Source of the DNA: Bacteroidales bacterium
GTDB lineage: Bacteria; Bacteroidota; Bacteroidia; Bacteroidales; UBA932
Assembly: GCA_017614715.1 (NCBI GenBank)
Contig: JAGABI010000020.1
Location: 1 to 53,179 of the forward strand
Direction of reading: 5' to 3'
DNA length: 53,179 bases
The notes beneath the pieces were generated by a model. It was not told the origin of the DNA. It was given only the letters and a program-made list of their open reading frames with translations, and searched no databases. The translations under genes were made by a program, and so were the position numbers. Positions 25,072-33,441 of the stretch are shown piece by piece (the stretch's first letter is position 1; each line of letters begins with the position of its first letter).

Positions 25072-26931
25072 ATGAATAAAGTCATAATCACCTTTATTAT
25101 GGCCTTTTCGGCTGTATTATGCTCTTGTTCTGAACCTGTACCGGACCCCGCGCAGGCTACCATCTCTGCAGCAGATGTGACCGTTGAAGCGGGCCAGACC
25201 GCGCAGATTTCTGCATCCACCAATTCCACCGCCACCATAACCTACACCTCTGCCGACGATGCCGTTGCCACCGTCTCTGCTACAGGCGAGGTGACGGGTG
25301 TAAAAGCCGGCAGCACCACTGTCACTCTGAGTGTGGATGCGGTGGAGGGATTGTTTACATCTGCCCAAACCGCCATCAACGTTACGGTGACGGACGACGG
25401 CAAGCCCAAACCGGGCGTCTATACCTTTACCGTTTCTCCAATGAAAGGGGAGTGGGAAGCGGGCGACCAGATACTGGTCCAGGGTGGCTATGGCCCCGCT
25501 GCACAGGTAATAACGCTCACTGCGGGCCAGATATCTGCCGACGGCAAAACAGCCAGCGCAGAACTTGGCGGAGACCTTTTCAAGTATCTTACCGACCCGG
25601 ATCCCTTGTATGCCGTATGGCCGGCCAGCGCCGTAAAAAAGGAAGACGGGCTCACGAGTCAGATCATTGAATTCGAGAAGTATGATATAATGCTTGCTCA
25701 AGCTTATCTTAAAGAGGGCAGTTTTGCCTTTAAAGATATCACTTCGTTTATCTCCTTTACCGTTTCCGGCGGTTATGACCGCTTTATCATAGCAGGCACG
25801 CAGTGTCCGGGGCTGCGCTATACCGGTGAATACAAAAATGAGTATTCTTCCGCAAAGATAACGCCCAGCAAGCCCAAGGACGACGGTTATCCTTTCCGTG
25901 AAGAGGCCCTGGCTGCGGACGGAGGTCTCAATACCATCTATTTCCCCGGCGGAGTTAATTTCAAGGGTGGGTTTACGATTTATCTTGCAACAGGTGACAA
26001 CTGGACGGCATCCTATACATATTCTGATGATGCAACCCTCAAGGCCGGTAATAAGCTGGAACTGGGAGATATAACATCCAAACTTGTCCCGTACGAAGGC
26101 GGCAAGCCGCACATGCCCCAGATGGGCAAATACACAAAGTATGCAGTCCAGTTCAACGAACTCTCCGGCTTGTGCGTGAACCCCGGCGGAGAATTCCTCT
26201 GGTGTGTTGGTGACGGGAGCGAAATTGCCAAGATCTCCGTCTCGGGAGAACTCCTTGGCTATACGGATATCTACACTTATGACGGCGACAAGCAATATGC
26301 CTATACCATCGACTCCGAGGGTATCTCTTTCAACTATGACACCGGAGATCTCTTGATCAGCGGCGAGCCCAATGTCGCGTGCAGAATCCCCTCTGCCGAT
26401 TTGGATTTGCTGTTCAACTGGAGTTTCTATGCCGTCAGGGCCGGCAATAAAAACGTCAACGGAGATGTAGATGGATACAACAATGTCCAATCCCTCTTCA
26501 ACATTGAAGATGCCAAAAATTTTGGCAACGACGGCGCCGAGGGATGTACCTACTACAAGGACAATCTTGTGTATATCGGCACCCAGTCCGGCTCTTACCT
26601 CTATCTCTGCGACCTGTCCACCGGCGAGGTAATCTGGCGGAAAGGGCTGAGGGAGATGCATACCGTTATTACCGAGATTGCCGGCCTCTGCTACGACCCT
26701 CTCACCGACTGGCTGTGGGTGATAGATTCCGAATCACATAAGTTCTTTGCGCTCTCCGGCGATGCCGAGCAGCTGCTGGGAGCCTATGCCCTTAAGACCA
26801 GATCCAACGAAGAATCCATCTGTGTGGACCATGTGAACAGCTGCGTTTGGGTCGGCGACGATTACGGCTCTACCTCGTATATCTACAAATACGAGATGTC
26901 GGACCTGGATGATTTCATTATCAAAGACTAA
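25072..26931 (+). CDS. Big2 plus beta-propeller (SdiA-regulated-like) lipoprotein
   Basis: A 619-residue lipoprotein (AVLCSC). The order is Big2 domain (about 28-105, SAADVTVEAGQTAQI), a middle beta-rich domain (about 110-340) that resembles fimbrillin-like surface domains, and a C-terminal propeller (about 350-615). In the propeller, repeated blades such as LSGLCVNPGGEFLWCVGD, EGISFNYDTGDLLISGEP and IAGLCYDPLTDWLWVIDS match the SdiA-regulated/esterase-like propeller type. No hydrolase residues are evident, so recognition or scaffolding is more likely than catalysis. It is followed directly by the second SusC gene (10 bases), so it may work with SusCD 2. Confidence 0.7.
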   Translation: MNKVIITFIMAFSAVLCSCSEPVPDPAQATISAADVTVEAGQTAQISASTNSTATITYTSADDAVATVSATGEVTGVKAGSTTVTLSVDAVEGLFTSAQTAINVTVTDDGKPKPGVYTFTVSPMKGEWEAGDQILVQGGYGPAAQVITLTAGQISADGKTASAELGGDLFKYLTDPDPLYAVWPASAVKKEDGLTSQIIEFEKYDIMLAQAYLKEGSFAFKDITSFISFTVSGGYDRFIIAGTQCPGLRYTGEYKNEYSSAKITPSKPKDDGYPFREEALAADGGLNTIYFPGGVNFKGGFTIYLATGDNWTASYTYSDDATLKAGNKLELGDITSKLVPYEGGKPHMPQMGKYTKYAVQFNELSGLCVNPGGEFLWCVGDGSEIAKISVSGELLGYTDIYTYDGDKQYAYTIDSEGISFNYDTGDLLISGEPNVACRIPSADLDLLFNWSFYAVRAGNKNVNGDVDGYNNVQSLFNIEDAKNFGNDGAEGCTYYKDNLVYIGTQSGSYLYLCDLSTGEVIWRKGLREMHTVITEIAGLCYDPLTDWLWVIDSESHKFFALSGDAEQLLGAYALKTRSNEESICVDHVNSCVWVGDDYGSTSYIYKYEMSDLDDFIIKD

Positions 26932-26941
26932 TATACATACG

Positions 26942-29900
26942 ATGAAAAAATTGTTTTCAATTATTATCCTGGGCTTGATTGCCACGACTGCCCTTGCGCA
27001 GAGTGTGGTGTCCGGTTCGGTAAAAGACGCCGCCACGGGAGAGCCCCTGGTGGGCGTCGGGGTGCTTGTCTCCACCGGCGGAGGTGTCGTTACCGACATT
27101 GACGGTAACTTCTCCGTAAAGGCGGGCAAGGATGCCACCCTGACCTTCAATCTACTCGGCTATGCCGATGTTGTGGAGGCCGTTGACGGCCGCAGCAAGA
27201 TAGAGGTCTTTATGAAAGAAGACGTCCACTATCTTGACGAAGTCGTGGTTATGGGTTATACGACCCAGAAAAAGAACGAGCTGTCCAGCTCCGTGGTTTC
27301 TCTCAAGAGCGAGGAACTCCTCGACAACTCTACCCCTGACCTGGGTAATATGATCCAGGGCAAGGCTGCCGGCGTCGTGGTTATGAACGCCAGCGGTATG
27401 CCGGGCGAATCCGCCCAGATACGTATCCGCGGTACAGGTTCCATCTCTGCCAGCGCCGACCCCCTCTACGTGGTGGACGGCATCGCCGGCGGTACATTCA
27501 ACCCCAATGACGTGGAGACGGTGACCATCCTCAAGGATGCATCAGCCACCGCACTTTACGGTGCCTCCGCAGCGGGCGGCGTTATTGTGGTCACCACCAA
27601 GAGCGCCAAGGAACGCGGCCGCACCGAGGTCAACTTCAAGGCCAGCGCAGGTATCAAACAGTCCCTTTCCGGCCGCTACCATCCGATGGACAGCAAGGAG
27701 CTCTACGAGACCCAGCGTATGATGATGAGCGAGAAGAACTTTGCGGCCCAGCGTCCGGAGAGCCTGCTGGAGCAGGATTATGACTGGTATGGCAATATCT
27801 TTAAGAAGGGTATAGTCCAGGACTATTATGCATCCATCTCTGGCATATCCGACCGCGTGAACTACTTTGCAAGTATAGACCACTACGACGAGCAGGGTTC
27901 TATGATAGGCACCGCTTTTGACCGCAACTCGGCCAGGTTGAACCTCTCTGCCCCCATAGGCGACAAAGTGACCGTCAATACCCGCCTGGGTTATAACCGC
28001 AGCCACAGCACCTCCTACACCGACTGGAAGGATATCGCAACTGCGTATAACGGTATGCCTTGGGACAATCCGTTCGATGAAAACGGCAGGCCCCTGGCAA
28101 TCGGCCTGCCGGAAGGCGCCGGCGCAACCTGGTATGGGAAGGAGCAGTACAACCCCTTCCACTCCCTGCTTTATAACAGCAGCCAGAGCTGGGGAGAAGA
28201 CATAGTGGCCGATGTCCAGCTGGTATGGAATATCACCGACTGGCTCTCCTTTACCAGCAACAACCGCCTGGGCTCTTCCAACTGGAACAGCCGCACATAT
28301 CTGGACAGCCGCACCAACACAGAAGCCAAAAATATAGGTAAACTGTCACAAGATAACGGCCGTGGCTGGAGCGTGGGCCTCACTGAGCTGCTCAAGTTTC
28401 ACAAGAACTTCTCCGGGCACGACATCAGCAGTATCGTCGGCTATGAAGTTGGATGGGGCTATACAGAAGGTATGGGCGGCGGCGGTATCAATATGCCCAC
28501 CGGTATGCAGGCCCTCAACAGCGTAGCCGCCACCGGTATGAGCGTATGGGGCAATGACTACCGCTCTGCAGCCTGGGCCGTCCTTGCACAAGCACAGTAT
28601 TCCTATCTGGAGAAATATGTGGCCACCGCATCCATCCGTTACGACCGCACATACAAGTTTGCACCAAAGGCACGCGGCGGTTTCTTCCCCGGCGTGTCGG
28701 CGGCCTGGATCATCAGCAAGGAGCCCTTCATGGCAGACCTCAAGGCAGTTGACCTTCTCAAGCTCCGCGTCGGATACGGTGTCACCGGCAACTCTGACAT
28801 TGAGCCATTCCTCTACCAGGACTCTTTTGCCACCAGCAACACCTATAACGACAAGGTGGTGGCCGTTGCAGAAAGGATGCCCAACGATTATCTCGGTTGG
28901 GAATCGGCACATATGGCCAGCATCGGTCTGGATATGCGCCTGTTAGACCGCATCAACCTGTCGCTGGACGTGTACAGCACCAACAACACAAACCTGCTGC
29001 TGGATGTGCCGCAGGCACCCTCCACCGGCTTTACCAAGTATACGGCCAATGTCGGCACCATCAACAACAAGGGTATTGAAATCGCCTTTGACGCAGACAT
29101 CATAAAGACCAGGGATCTCCGCTGGAATATGGGGCTGAACTTCGGTCTGAACCGCAACACGGTCAAATACCTGCCAAACGGCGCTTTCCGCCGCGGACAA
29201 GGCACCCCGACGGTAGAGCAGATCGTATGCGAAGGATATGATATCTACACCTGGTATATGCCTGAATGGGCCGGTGTGGATCCGGCAAACGGAGAACCGC
29301 TGTGGAAGGTGTTCAACAAGCAGACCGACGAAGCGGGCAATATTCTCTACTACAAATTGGACCAAAGGGGTAATCCCACAAAAGAAACAACTACCGAGGA
29401 GACTCCCTGGCCCGCATTTACAGAGGACGGCTCGTATGAAACCACCAATGTATACGGCCAGGCAGACTACCGCATGGTTGGTTCCGCCACCCCCAAGTTT
29501 ACCGGAGGTGTTACATCCTTCCTGGCCTGGAGGAACTGGAGCCTCAGTGCAAACCTCTATTGCGTGTACGGCAACAAGATTTACAACGCTGCGCGTAACA
29601 CCATCGATGCCGACGGCTCTTACATAGATTACAATATGATGAGCATCAACAACGGTCTCGGCTGGGTCCGCTGGGATCCTCAAGACGAGAGTACGCACGA
29701 TATCGCGACCCACCCCAGACCCACCCAGAACGGCAACAAGAAGAGTAACAGCGTATCTACCCGCTACCTCGAAGACGGCAGCTTCCTCCGCCTGAAGAAT
29801 GTCACCCTGGCATACAATATCAACAAGCCGCTGCTGAAGAACTTCATACAGGGCGGCCGCGTCTATTTCACCGCAGATAACCTGCTTACCCTCACCAAGT

Positions 29901-30019
29901 TCTCCGGTGCAGACCCCGAGGTACGTCTGGAAGGTACTTCCTGGTCGCTGGCCGGTATGTTCAACGACAATTATCCGGTGCCCAGATCTTTCGTCTTTGG
30001 CATAGACCTTAAATTCTAA
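26942..30019 (+). CDS. SusC-like TonB-dependent transporter 2
   Basis: Outer-membrane SusC porin of 1025 residues. The ATG at 26942 is chosen because MKKLFSIIILGLIATTALAQ is a clean signal; an upstream in-frame start inside the preceding gene is unlikely. The same domain order as SusC 1 is seen: VSGSVKDAATGEPLVGVGV, DEVVVMGYTTQKKNELSSS, the plug with LYVVDGIAGGTFNPND, and a barrel ending GIDLKF. The plug regions of the two SusC proteins are nearly the same while extracellular loops differ. It is followed after 13 bases by susD 2. The tandem arrangement suggests duplication and then specialisation for different products of one substrate. Confidence 0.95.
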   Translation: MKKLFSIIILGLIATTALAQSVVSGSVKDAATGEPLVGVGVLVSTGGGVVTDIDGNFSVKAGKDATLTFNLLGYADVVEAVDGRSKIEVFMKEDVHYLDEVVVMGYTTQKKNELSSSVVSLKSEELLDNSTPDLGNMIQGKAAGVVVMNASGMPGESAQIRIRGTGSISASADPLYVVDGIAGGTFNPNDVETVTILKDASATALYGASAAGGVIVVTTKSAKERGRTEVNFKASAGIKQSLSGRYHPMDSKELYETQRMMMSEKNFAAQRPESLLEQDYDWYGNIFKKGIVQDYYASISGISDRVNYFASIDHYDEQGSMIGTAFDRNSARLNLSAPIGDKVTVNTRLGYNRSHSTSYTDWKDIATAYNGMPWDNPFDENGRPLAIGLPEGAGATWYGKEQYNPFHSLLYNSSQSWGEDIVADVQLVWNITDWLSFTSNNRLGSSNWNSRTYLDSRTNTEAKNIGKLSQDNGRGWSVGLTELLKFHKNFSGHDISSIVGYEVGWGYTEGMGGGGINMPTGMQALNSVAATGMSVWGNDYRSAAWAVLAQAQYSYLEKYVATASIRYDRTYKFAPKARGGFFPGVSAAWIISKEPFMADLKAVDLLKLRVGYGVTGNSDIEPFLYQDSFATSNTYNDKVVAVAERMPNDYLGWESAHMASIGLDMRLLDRINLSLDVYSTNNTNLLLDVPQAPSTGFTKYTANVGTINNKGIEIAFDADIIKTRDLRWNMGLNFGLNRNTVKYLPNGAFRRGQGTPTVEQIVCEGYDIYTWYMPEWAGVDPANGEPLWKVFNKQTDEAGNILYYKLDQRGNPTKETTTEETPWPAFTEDGSYETTNVYGQADYRMVGSATPKFTGGVTSFLAWRNWSLSANLYCVYGNKIYNAARNTIDADGSYIDYNMMSINNGLGWVRWDPQDESTHDIATHPRPTQNGNKKSNSVSTRYLEDGSFLRLKNVTLAYNINKPLLKNFIQGGRVYFTADNLLTLTKFSGADPEVRLEGTSWSLAGMFNDNYPVPRSFVFGIDLKF

Positions 30020-30032
30020 ATAAGCAGAAGCT

Positions 30033-31820
30033 ATGAAAAAGATACTCTCAATATTATCCATTTCCCTGCTTCTTGCAGGTTGTGTGAATCTTGACTACGT
30101 GGCGTCCGATTCCCTCACCAGCGCCGCGCTTGAAAGCAACCCCAGTGCCGCAGTGTACACCACCGACGGTATCTATGCCCTGATGAAGGACTACACGGAA
30201 TATCATACCAGCGAGGCAAACACCTTTATAAGGCAGTATGTCCTGCTCAACGAGCTTAAAGGCGACAATATCTGTTATTCCAATACCAGTACCGATGCTT
30301 TCTGGACCTCTGCCACCTATATGGACGGTGCAGAGACGGAGAATTCCGACTATATGTGGTATATCTGCTACAGGCTGATATATGCCGCCAATTCCAACAT
30401 TGAAGGCCTGGACGAGGAGACAAGTGCCAACAGGCAGCTCAAGGGGGAGAACTATTTCCTGCGCGCCTTCTTCCATTTTACCCTCTGCAACCTGTTTGCA
30501 AAACCGTACTGCTTTGGCGCTGACAATCCGGGTGTGGTAATGCGCATCGGAAAGAGCAGCTATGAGACTACCGAGCGCTCTACCATAGGCAAGTGTTACG
30601 ATGACATCGAGGCCGACCTTTTAGAGGCCATCCGCCTCATGAGTCCGGAGGCAAGGCGCGGCAACAACGGCTATGTTGGCAAAGAGGCGGCACAGGCCCT
30701 GCTGGGGAGACTCTATCTCTACAAGGGCGAGTGGCAGAAATGCGTTGATGCCTGCAGCGAAATTCTTGGCTCCGATCCCGGCAGCCATCTTGAGGCTGAG
30801 GTCACCGATCTCTATTCCGACTCCCAAAACTCCAAGGAGGTCCTCTGGTGCGTGAACGTTACCGACAGCGACATGGCAAGCCGCAACCCCAAGGGCAACG
30901 TGGCCAGCATGTTTGACTCTCCCGACGGTACCCAGCTCACCGGATGGGGAGAACTATACGTGGCAGATCCCCTGCTGGATCTGATGGAGCGCTTCCCGCA
31001 GGACAAGCGTTACAAGGATCTGGTCCGCCTGCATCTTTCACAGCCCGGTCTGATGGTGACATGGGGCGAGCTGGATGATGTAAACAACTGTCTCACCCAG
31101 GTAATTGCACTACCCGATGTCAACAAAGAGACCAAGGAGATATCTTCCAGCGTTACCGATAACGGAGACGGCACTTATTCGTTCACCAAGGACAATAAGC
31201 AGTACAAGGCAATCCCGGACAACACCTCCACCAAGATTTGTGACGAGTTCCCCGGTTACATACTGAACGATAGCGCCCATACCCGTTGCTACGTCCGCAA
31301 TGTGATGCCAACTCCGCAGATAATGAAGAGCGGCGCGGTAATCTGGGCGCAGAATGGCTACAGCATCCGCCCCGGCGGCTATCCCACCTGGTTCTGCAAC
31401 AAGTTCAGCAACCAGAAGGGTTGCACCTTCCCCTTGACCGCATCCATCATCATGCTCCGTTACGGAGAGGTGGTCCTGAACAGGGCGGAGGCTTATGCGC
31501 ACCTTGGCAAACAGACTGAGGCGCTGGCCGATATCAATGTGGTCCGCAAACGTGCCGGTCTTGACGGCAATGCACTTATCACTGCCGGCAATATGGCTCG
31601 CCGCGGCTATGCCAACGTGCTGGACGCAGTGCTGGACGAGCGTCGTCTGGAGCTCTATTACGAGGGATTCAGGATTACCGACCTGCTGCGCAACGGAAAG
31701 GACATTGACCGTCGCTTCCCCAGCCGCACAGTGTGCGAGATTATCCCTTATACCAGCCCCAAGATTCAGTATCAGATCCCTACATCCGAAACAAGCATAA
31801 GCGGTATACCTTCTAACTAA
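30033..31820 (+). CDS. SusD-like glycan-binding lipoprotein 2
   Basis: A 595-residue surface lipoprotein (LLLAGC, Cys16), partner of SusC 2. RagB/SusD blocks: GENYFLRAFFHFTLCNLFAK, ALLGRLYLYKGEWQKC, IMLRYGEVVLNRAEAYAHL, INVVRKRAGL and DERRLELYYEGFRITDLLR. The N-terminal region (SDSLTSAALESNPSAAVYTTDGIYALMKD) parallels that of SusD 1, showing common descent, but the middle is shorter. It is the last gene of the long plus-strand series and is followed by a perfect terminator hairpin. Confidence 0.95.
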   Translation: MKKILSILSISLLLAGCVNLDYVASDSLTSAALESNPSAAVYTTDGIYALMKDYTEYHTSEANTFIRQYVLLNELKGDNICYSNTSTDAFWTSATYMDGAETENSDYMWYICYRLIYAANSNIEGLDEETSANRQLKGENYFLRAFFHFTLCNLFAKPYCFGADNPGVVMRIGKSSYETTERSTIGKCYDDIEADLLEAIRLMSPEARRGNNGYVGKEAAQALLGRLYLYKGEWQKCVDACSEILGSDPGSHLEAEVTDLYSDSQNSKEVLWCVNVTDSDMASRNPKGNVASMFDSPDGTQLTGWGELYVADPLLDLMERFPQDKRYKDLVRLHLSQPGLMVTWGELDDVNNCLTQVIALPDVNKETKEISSSVTDNGDGTYSFTKDNKQYKAIPDNTSTKICDEFPGYILNDSAHTRCYVRNVMPTPQIMKSGAVIWAQNGYSIRPGGYPTWFCNKFSNQKGCTFPLTASIIMLRYGEVVLNRAEAYAHLGKQTEALADINVVRKRAGLDGNALITAGNMARRGYANVLDAVLDERRLELYYEGFRITDLLRNGKDIDRRFPSRTVCEIIPYTSPKIQYQIPTSETSISGIPSN

Positions 31821-31850
31821 GGTAAACGCGCTTGTAAACTGTAATTAATA

Positions 31851-31882
31851 AACCCCGGAAGTCGTGACTGACTTCCGGGGTT
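31851..31882. terminator. Bidirectional terminator between susD 2 and phosphatase gene
   Basis: AACCCCGGAAGTC (31851-31863) and GACTTCCGGGGTT (31870-31882) form a perfect 13-base stem with a 6-base loop. It sits between two convergent genes and has A/T-rich flanks on both sides, so it may serve both strands. Confidence 0.85.
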
Positions 31883-31915
31883 CATTATTATAATTATATT
31901 CGGATGCCGCAGCGA

Positions 31916-33319
31916 TTACTGAAGCATATTTGCCTTGAACTTGTCTATATCATCCTGGGAAATGCCGATCTCGAGCAGATAAGCATTGACGCCGTCCTGG
32001 AAGCTTCCTTCGCCGGCGTAGCCCCAGATAACGTTTGCAGCGCCGTCATAATCGGCCAGACGGGTCATCTTGGTCTTCTCGCCGTTTGAGGTTGCATATC
32101 CGTGAGGTGCGAACTGGGTGATTTCGTATTCCTGCGAGATGTCGCCTTCAGGAACACCCAGGATGCCGAGTGTCAGCATGGCAACCGTACCGGTGCGGTC
32201 GCGGCCCAGAGAGCAGTGGAAATAAACTGGTCTGTTCTGGTCCACCATGTCCATGATGAACTGCATGCACTGACGGGTCTTTTCCTTGTCGTCCTGAAGC
32301 ATCTGTGAATAGCCCTCCTCGATAACGGGGGCGCAGAAAGAGTAATCGTCAACAATGCCCTTGAGAGAGCTGTCGGAATCCACATCGCTATGGCCGCGCA
32401 GGTCAAGTTCTGCTTTGAGGCCCTCTGTCTGGATGGCCACCTTGCCGCTCTTTGCCAGACCGTCGAAACGGCCGCCACGATATACCATGCGGTATTTGAT
32501 GGTTTTGCCGTCTTCTGTCTTCCAACCGCCAAGGTCGCGGCTGTTGCGGACGTTCTTGAAGTAAACCATATGGCATTTTCCGGTAGTGCTGAAGGAACCA
32601 CGTTTGATCTCCTTGCCGCCGGCCGTTACACTGAATGTGTATTGGGTGTTGGGAAGCAGGTTGGTGATGGTAACGTAAGAATTGTCGGCAGACGGGGTGT
32701 AGGTCCAGTCGCGTGTCGGCTCAGAAACGGTTACGGTAACACTTCCGTTGGCATCGGCTGCATTCCACCTGATGGAATACTCCTCGGGTTTGTCGCTCTT
32801 GCCGGGGCACACGCTTACATTGTTGTCAGCTGCCCAGGTGAGGAGGCTGGTGAAGGAGTAATCGTGTGTAGGGTAATGTACGTCGGTGAGGAACTTCTCT
32901 ACGTTTGCATTGGTAGACAAGACAACGTCGCCGTCCTTGATTTCGGTAGGAAGGTCATCTTCAGGAGCCGGAGGTACCTCTACCGCGGTAACAGTCACTT
33001 TAATGGTTGTTTCTGCCGCTGTAAAAGTGTCTTCTACCGCATCTACCTTAAGGGTTACGGTGGTGTTGCCGGCCTTGACACCAGTTACCAGACCGGTTTC
33101 AGATACCGTGGCTACTGCGGCATCGGCGGAGGCGTAGGTAATGGGCGCGGAGGAGTTGGTCACAGCCATAATCTGTGCTGTCTGGCCCTCCTCTAGAGTA
33201 ACGTCAGATGCCGTAATGGAGGCCTGGGTAGGCTCCGGCTGAGGTTGAGGTGTGGGTTTTTCCTGGCAGCCCAGAAAGAACGGCACCAGAAGCGCTAAAG
33301 CAAAGAGTCTGAATTTCAT
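31916..33319 (-). CDS. Big2 plus tyrosine-phosphatase-like lipoprotein
   Basis: A 467-residue lipoprotein (FFLGCQ, Cys18). Residues about 33-113 are the same Big2 module that heads three other lipoproteins of the locus; the rest (about 125-467) is a paralogue of the phosphatase at 8411-9658, with the shared blocks DGDVVLSTNANVEKFL, NVRNSRDLGGWKT, YRMVYRGGRF and the P-loop HCSLGRDRTG (Cys369, Arg375). The two paralogues thus sit near opposite ends of the locus, one with and one without the Ig-like module. It is divergent from the alkaline phosphatase gene and shares an operator-rich promoter region with it. An extracellular phosphatase acting on a phosphorylated carbohydrate is inferred. Confidence 0.85.
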   Translation of the reverse strand: MKFRLFALALLVPFFLGCQEKPTPQPQPEPTQASITASDVTLEEGQTAQIMAVTNSSAPITYASADAAVATVSETGLVTGVKAGNTTVTLKVDAVEDTFTAAETTIKVTVTAVEVPPAPEDDLPTEIKDGDVVLSTNANVEKFLTDVHYPTHDYSFTSLLTWAADNNVSVCPGKSDKPEEYSIRWNAADANGSVTVTVSEPTRDWTYTPSADNSYVTITNLLPNTQYTFSVTAGGKEIKRGSFSTTGKCHMVYFKNVRNSRDLGGWKTEDGKTIKYRMVYRGGRFDGLAKSGKVAIQTEGLKAELDLRGHSDVDSDSSLKGIVDDYSFCAPVIEEGYSQMLQDDKEKTRQCMQFIMDMVDQNRPVYFHCSLGRDRTGTVAMLTLGILGVPEGDISQEYEITQFAPHGYATSNGEKTKMTRLADYDGAANVIWGYAGEGSFQDGVNAYLLEIGISQDDIDKFKANMLQ

Positions 33320-33356
33320 ATTTGTATCGATTTGTGATTAATAATTCAACGTCTTA

Positions 33357-33436
33357 CAAATATAATCAAAAAAGTTTCATTTGAGTGTTTCGTTTGCTTT
33401 CGTTTTGATAATAATTACAAATATTGCGTATATTTG
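33357..33436. promoter_or_regulatory. Divergent promoters with three operator-like repeats
   Basis: On the minus strand TATATTTG (33357-33364) is a -7 box for the phosphatase lipoprotein. On the plus strand TTTG (33404-33407), a 21-base spacer and TATATTTG (33429-33436) form a promoter for the alkaline phosphatase, whose start codon follows so closely that the leader would be almost absent. Between them lie TTTCATTTG (33375-33383), TTTCGTTTG (33388-33396) and TTTCGTTTTG (33398-33407), the same element as before the DeoR-type gene. Confidence 0.6.
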
Positions 33437-33441
33437 GAACT

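Noticed and set aside
25117-26661. A 514-codon minus-strand open frame opposite the Big2-propeller gene.
   Set aside because: Antisense to a lipoprotein gene with clear domains; no motif of its own.
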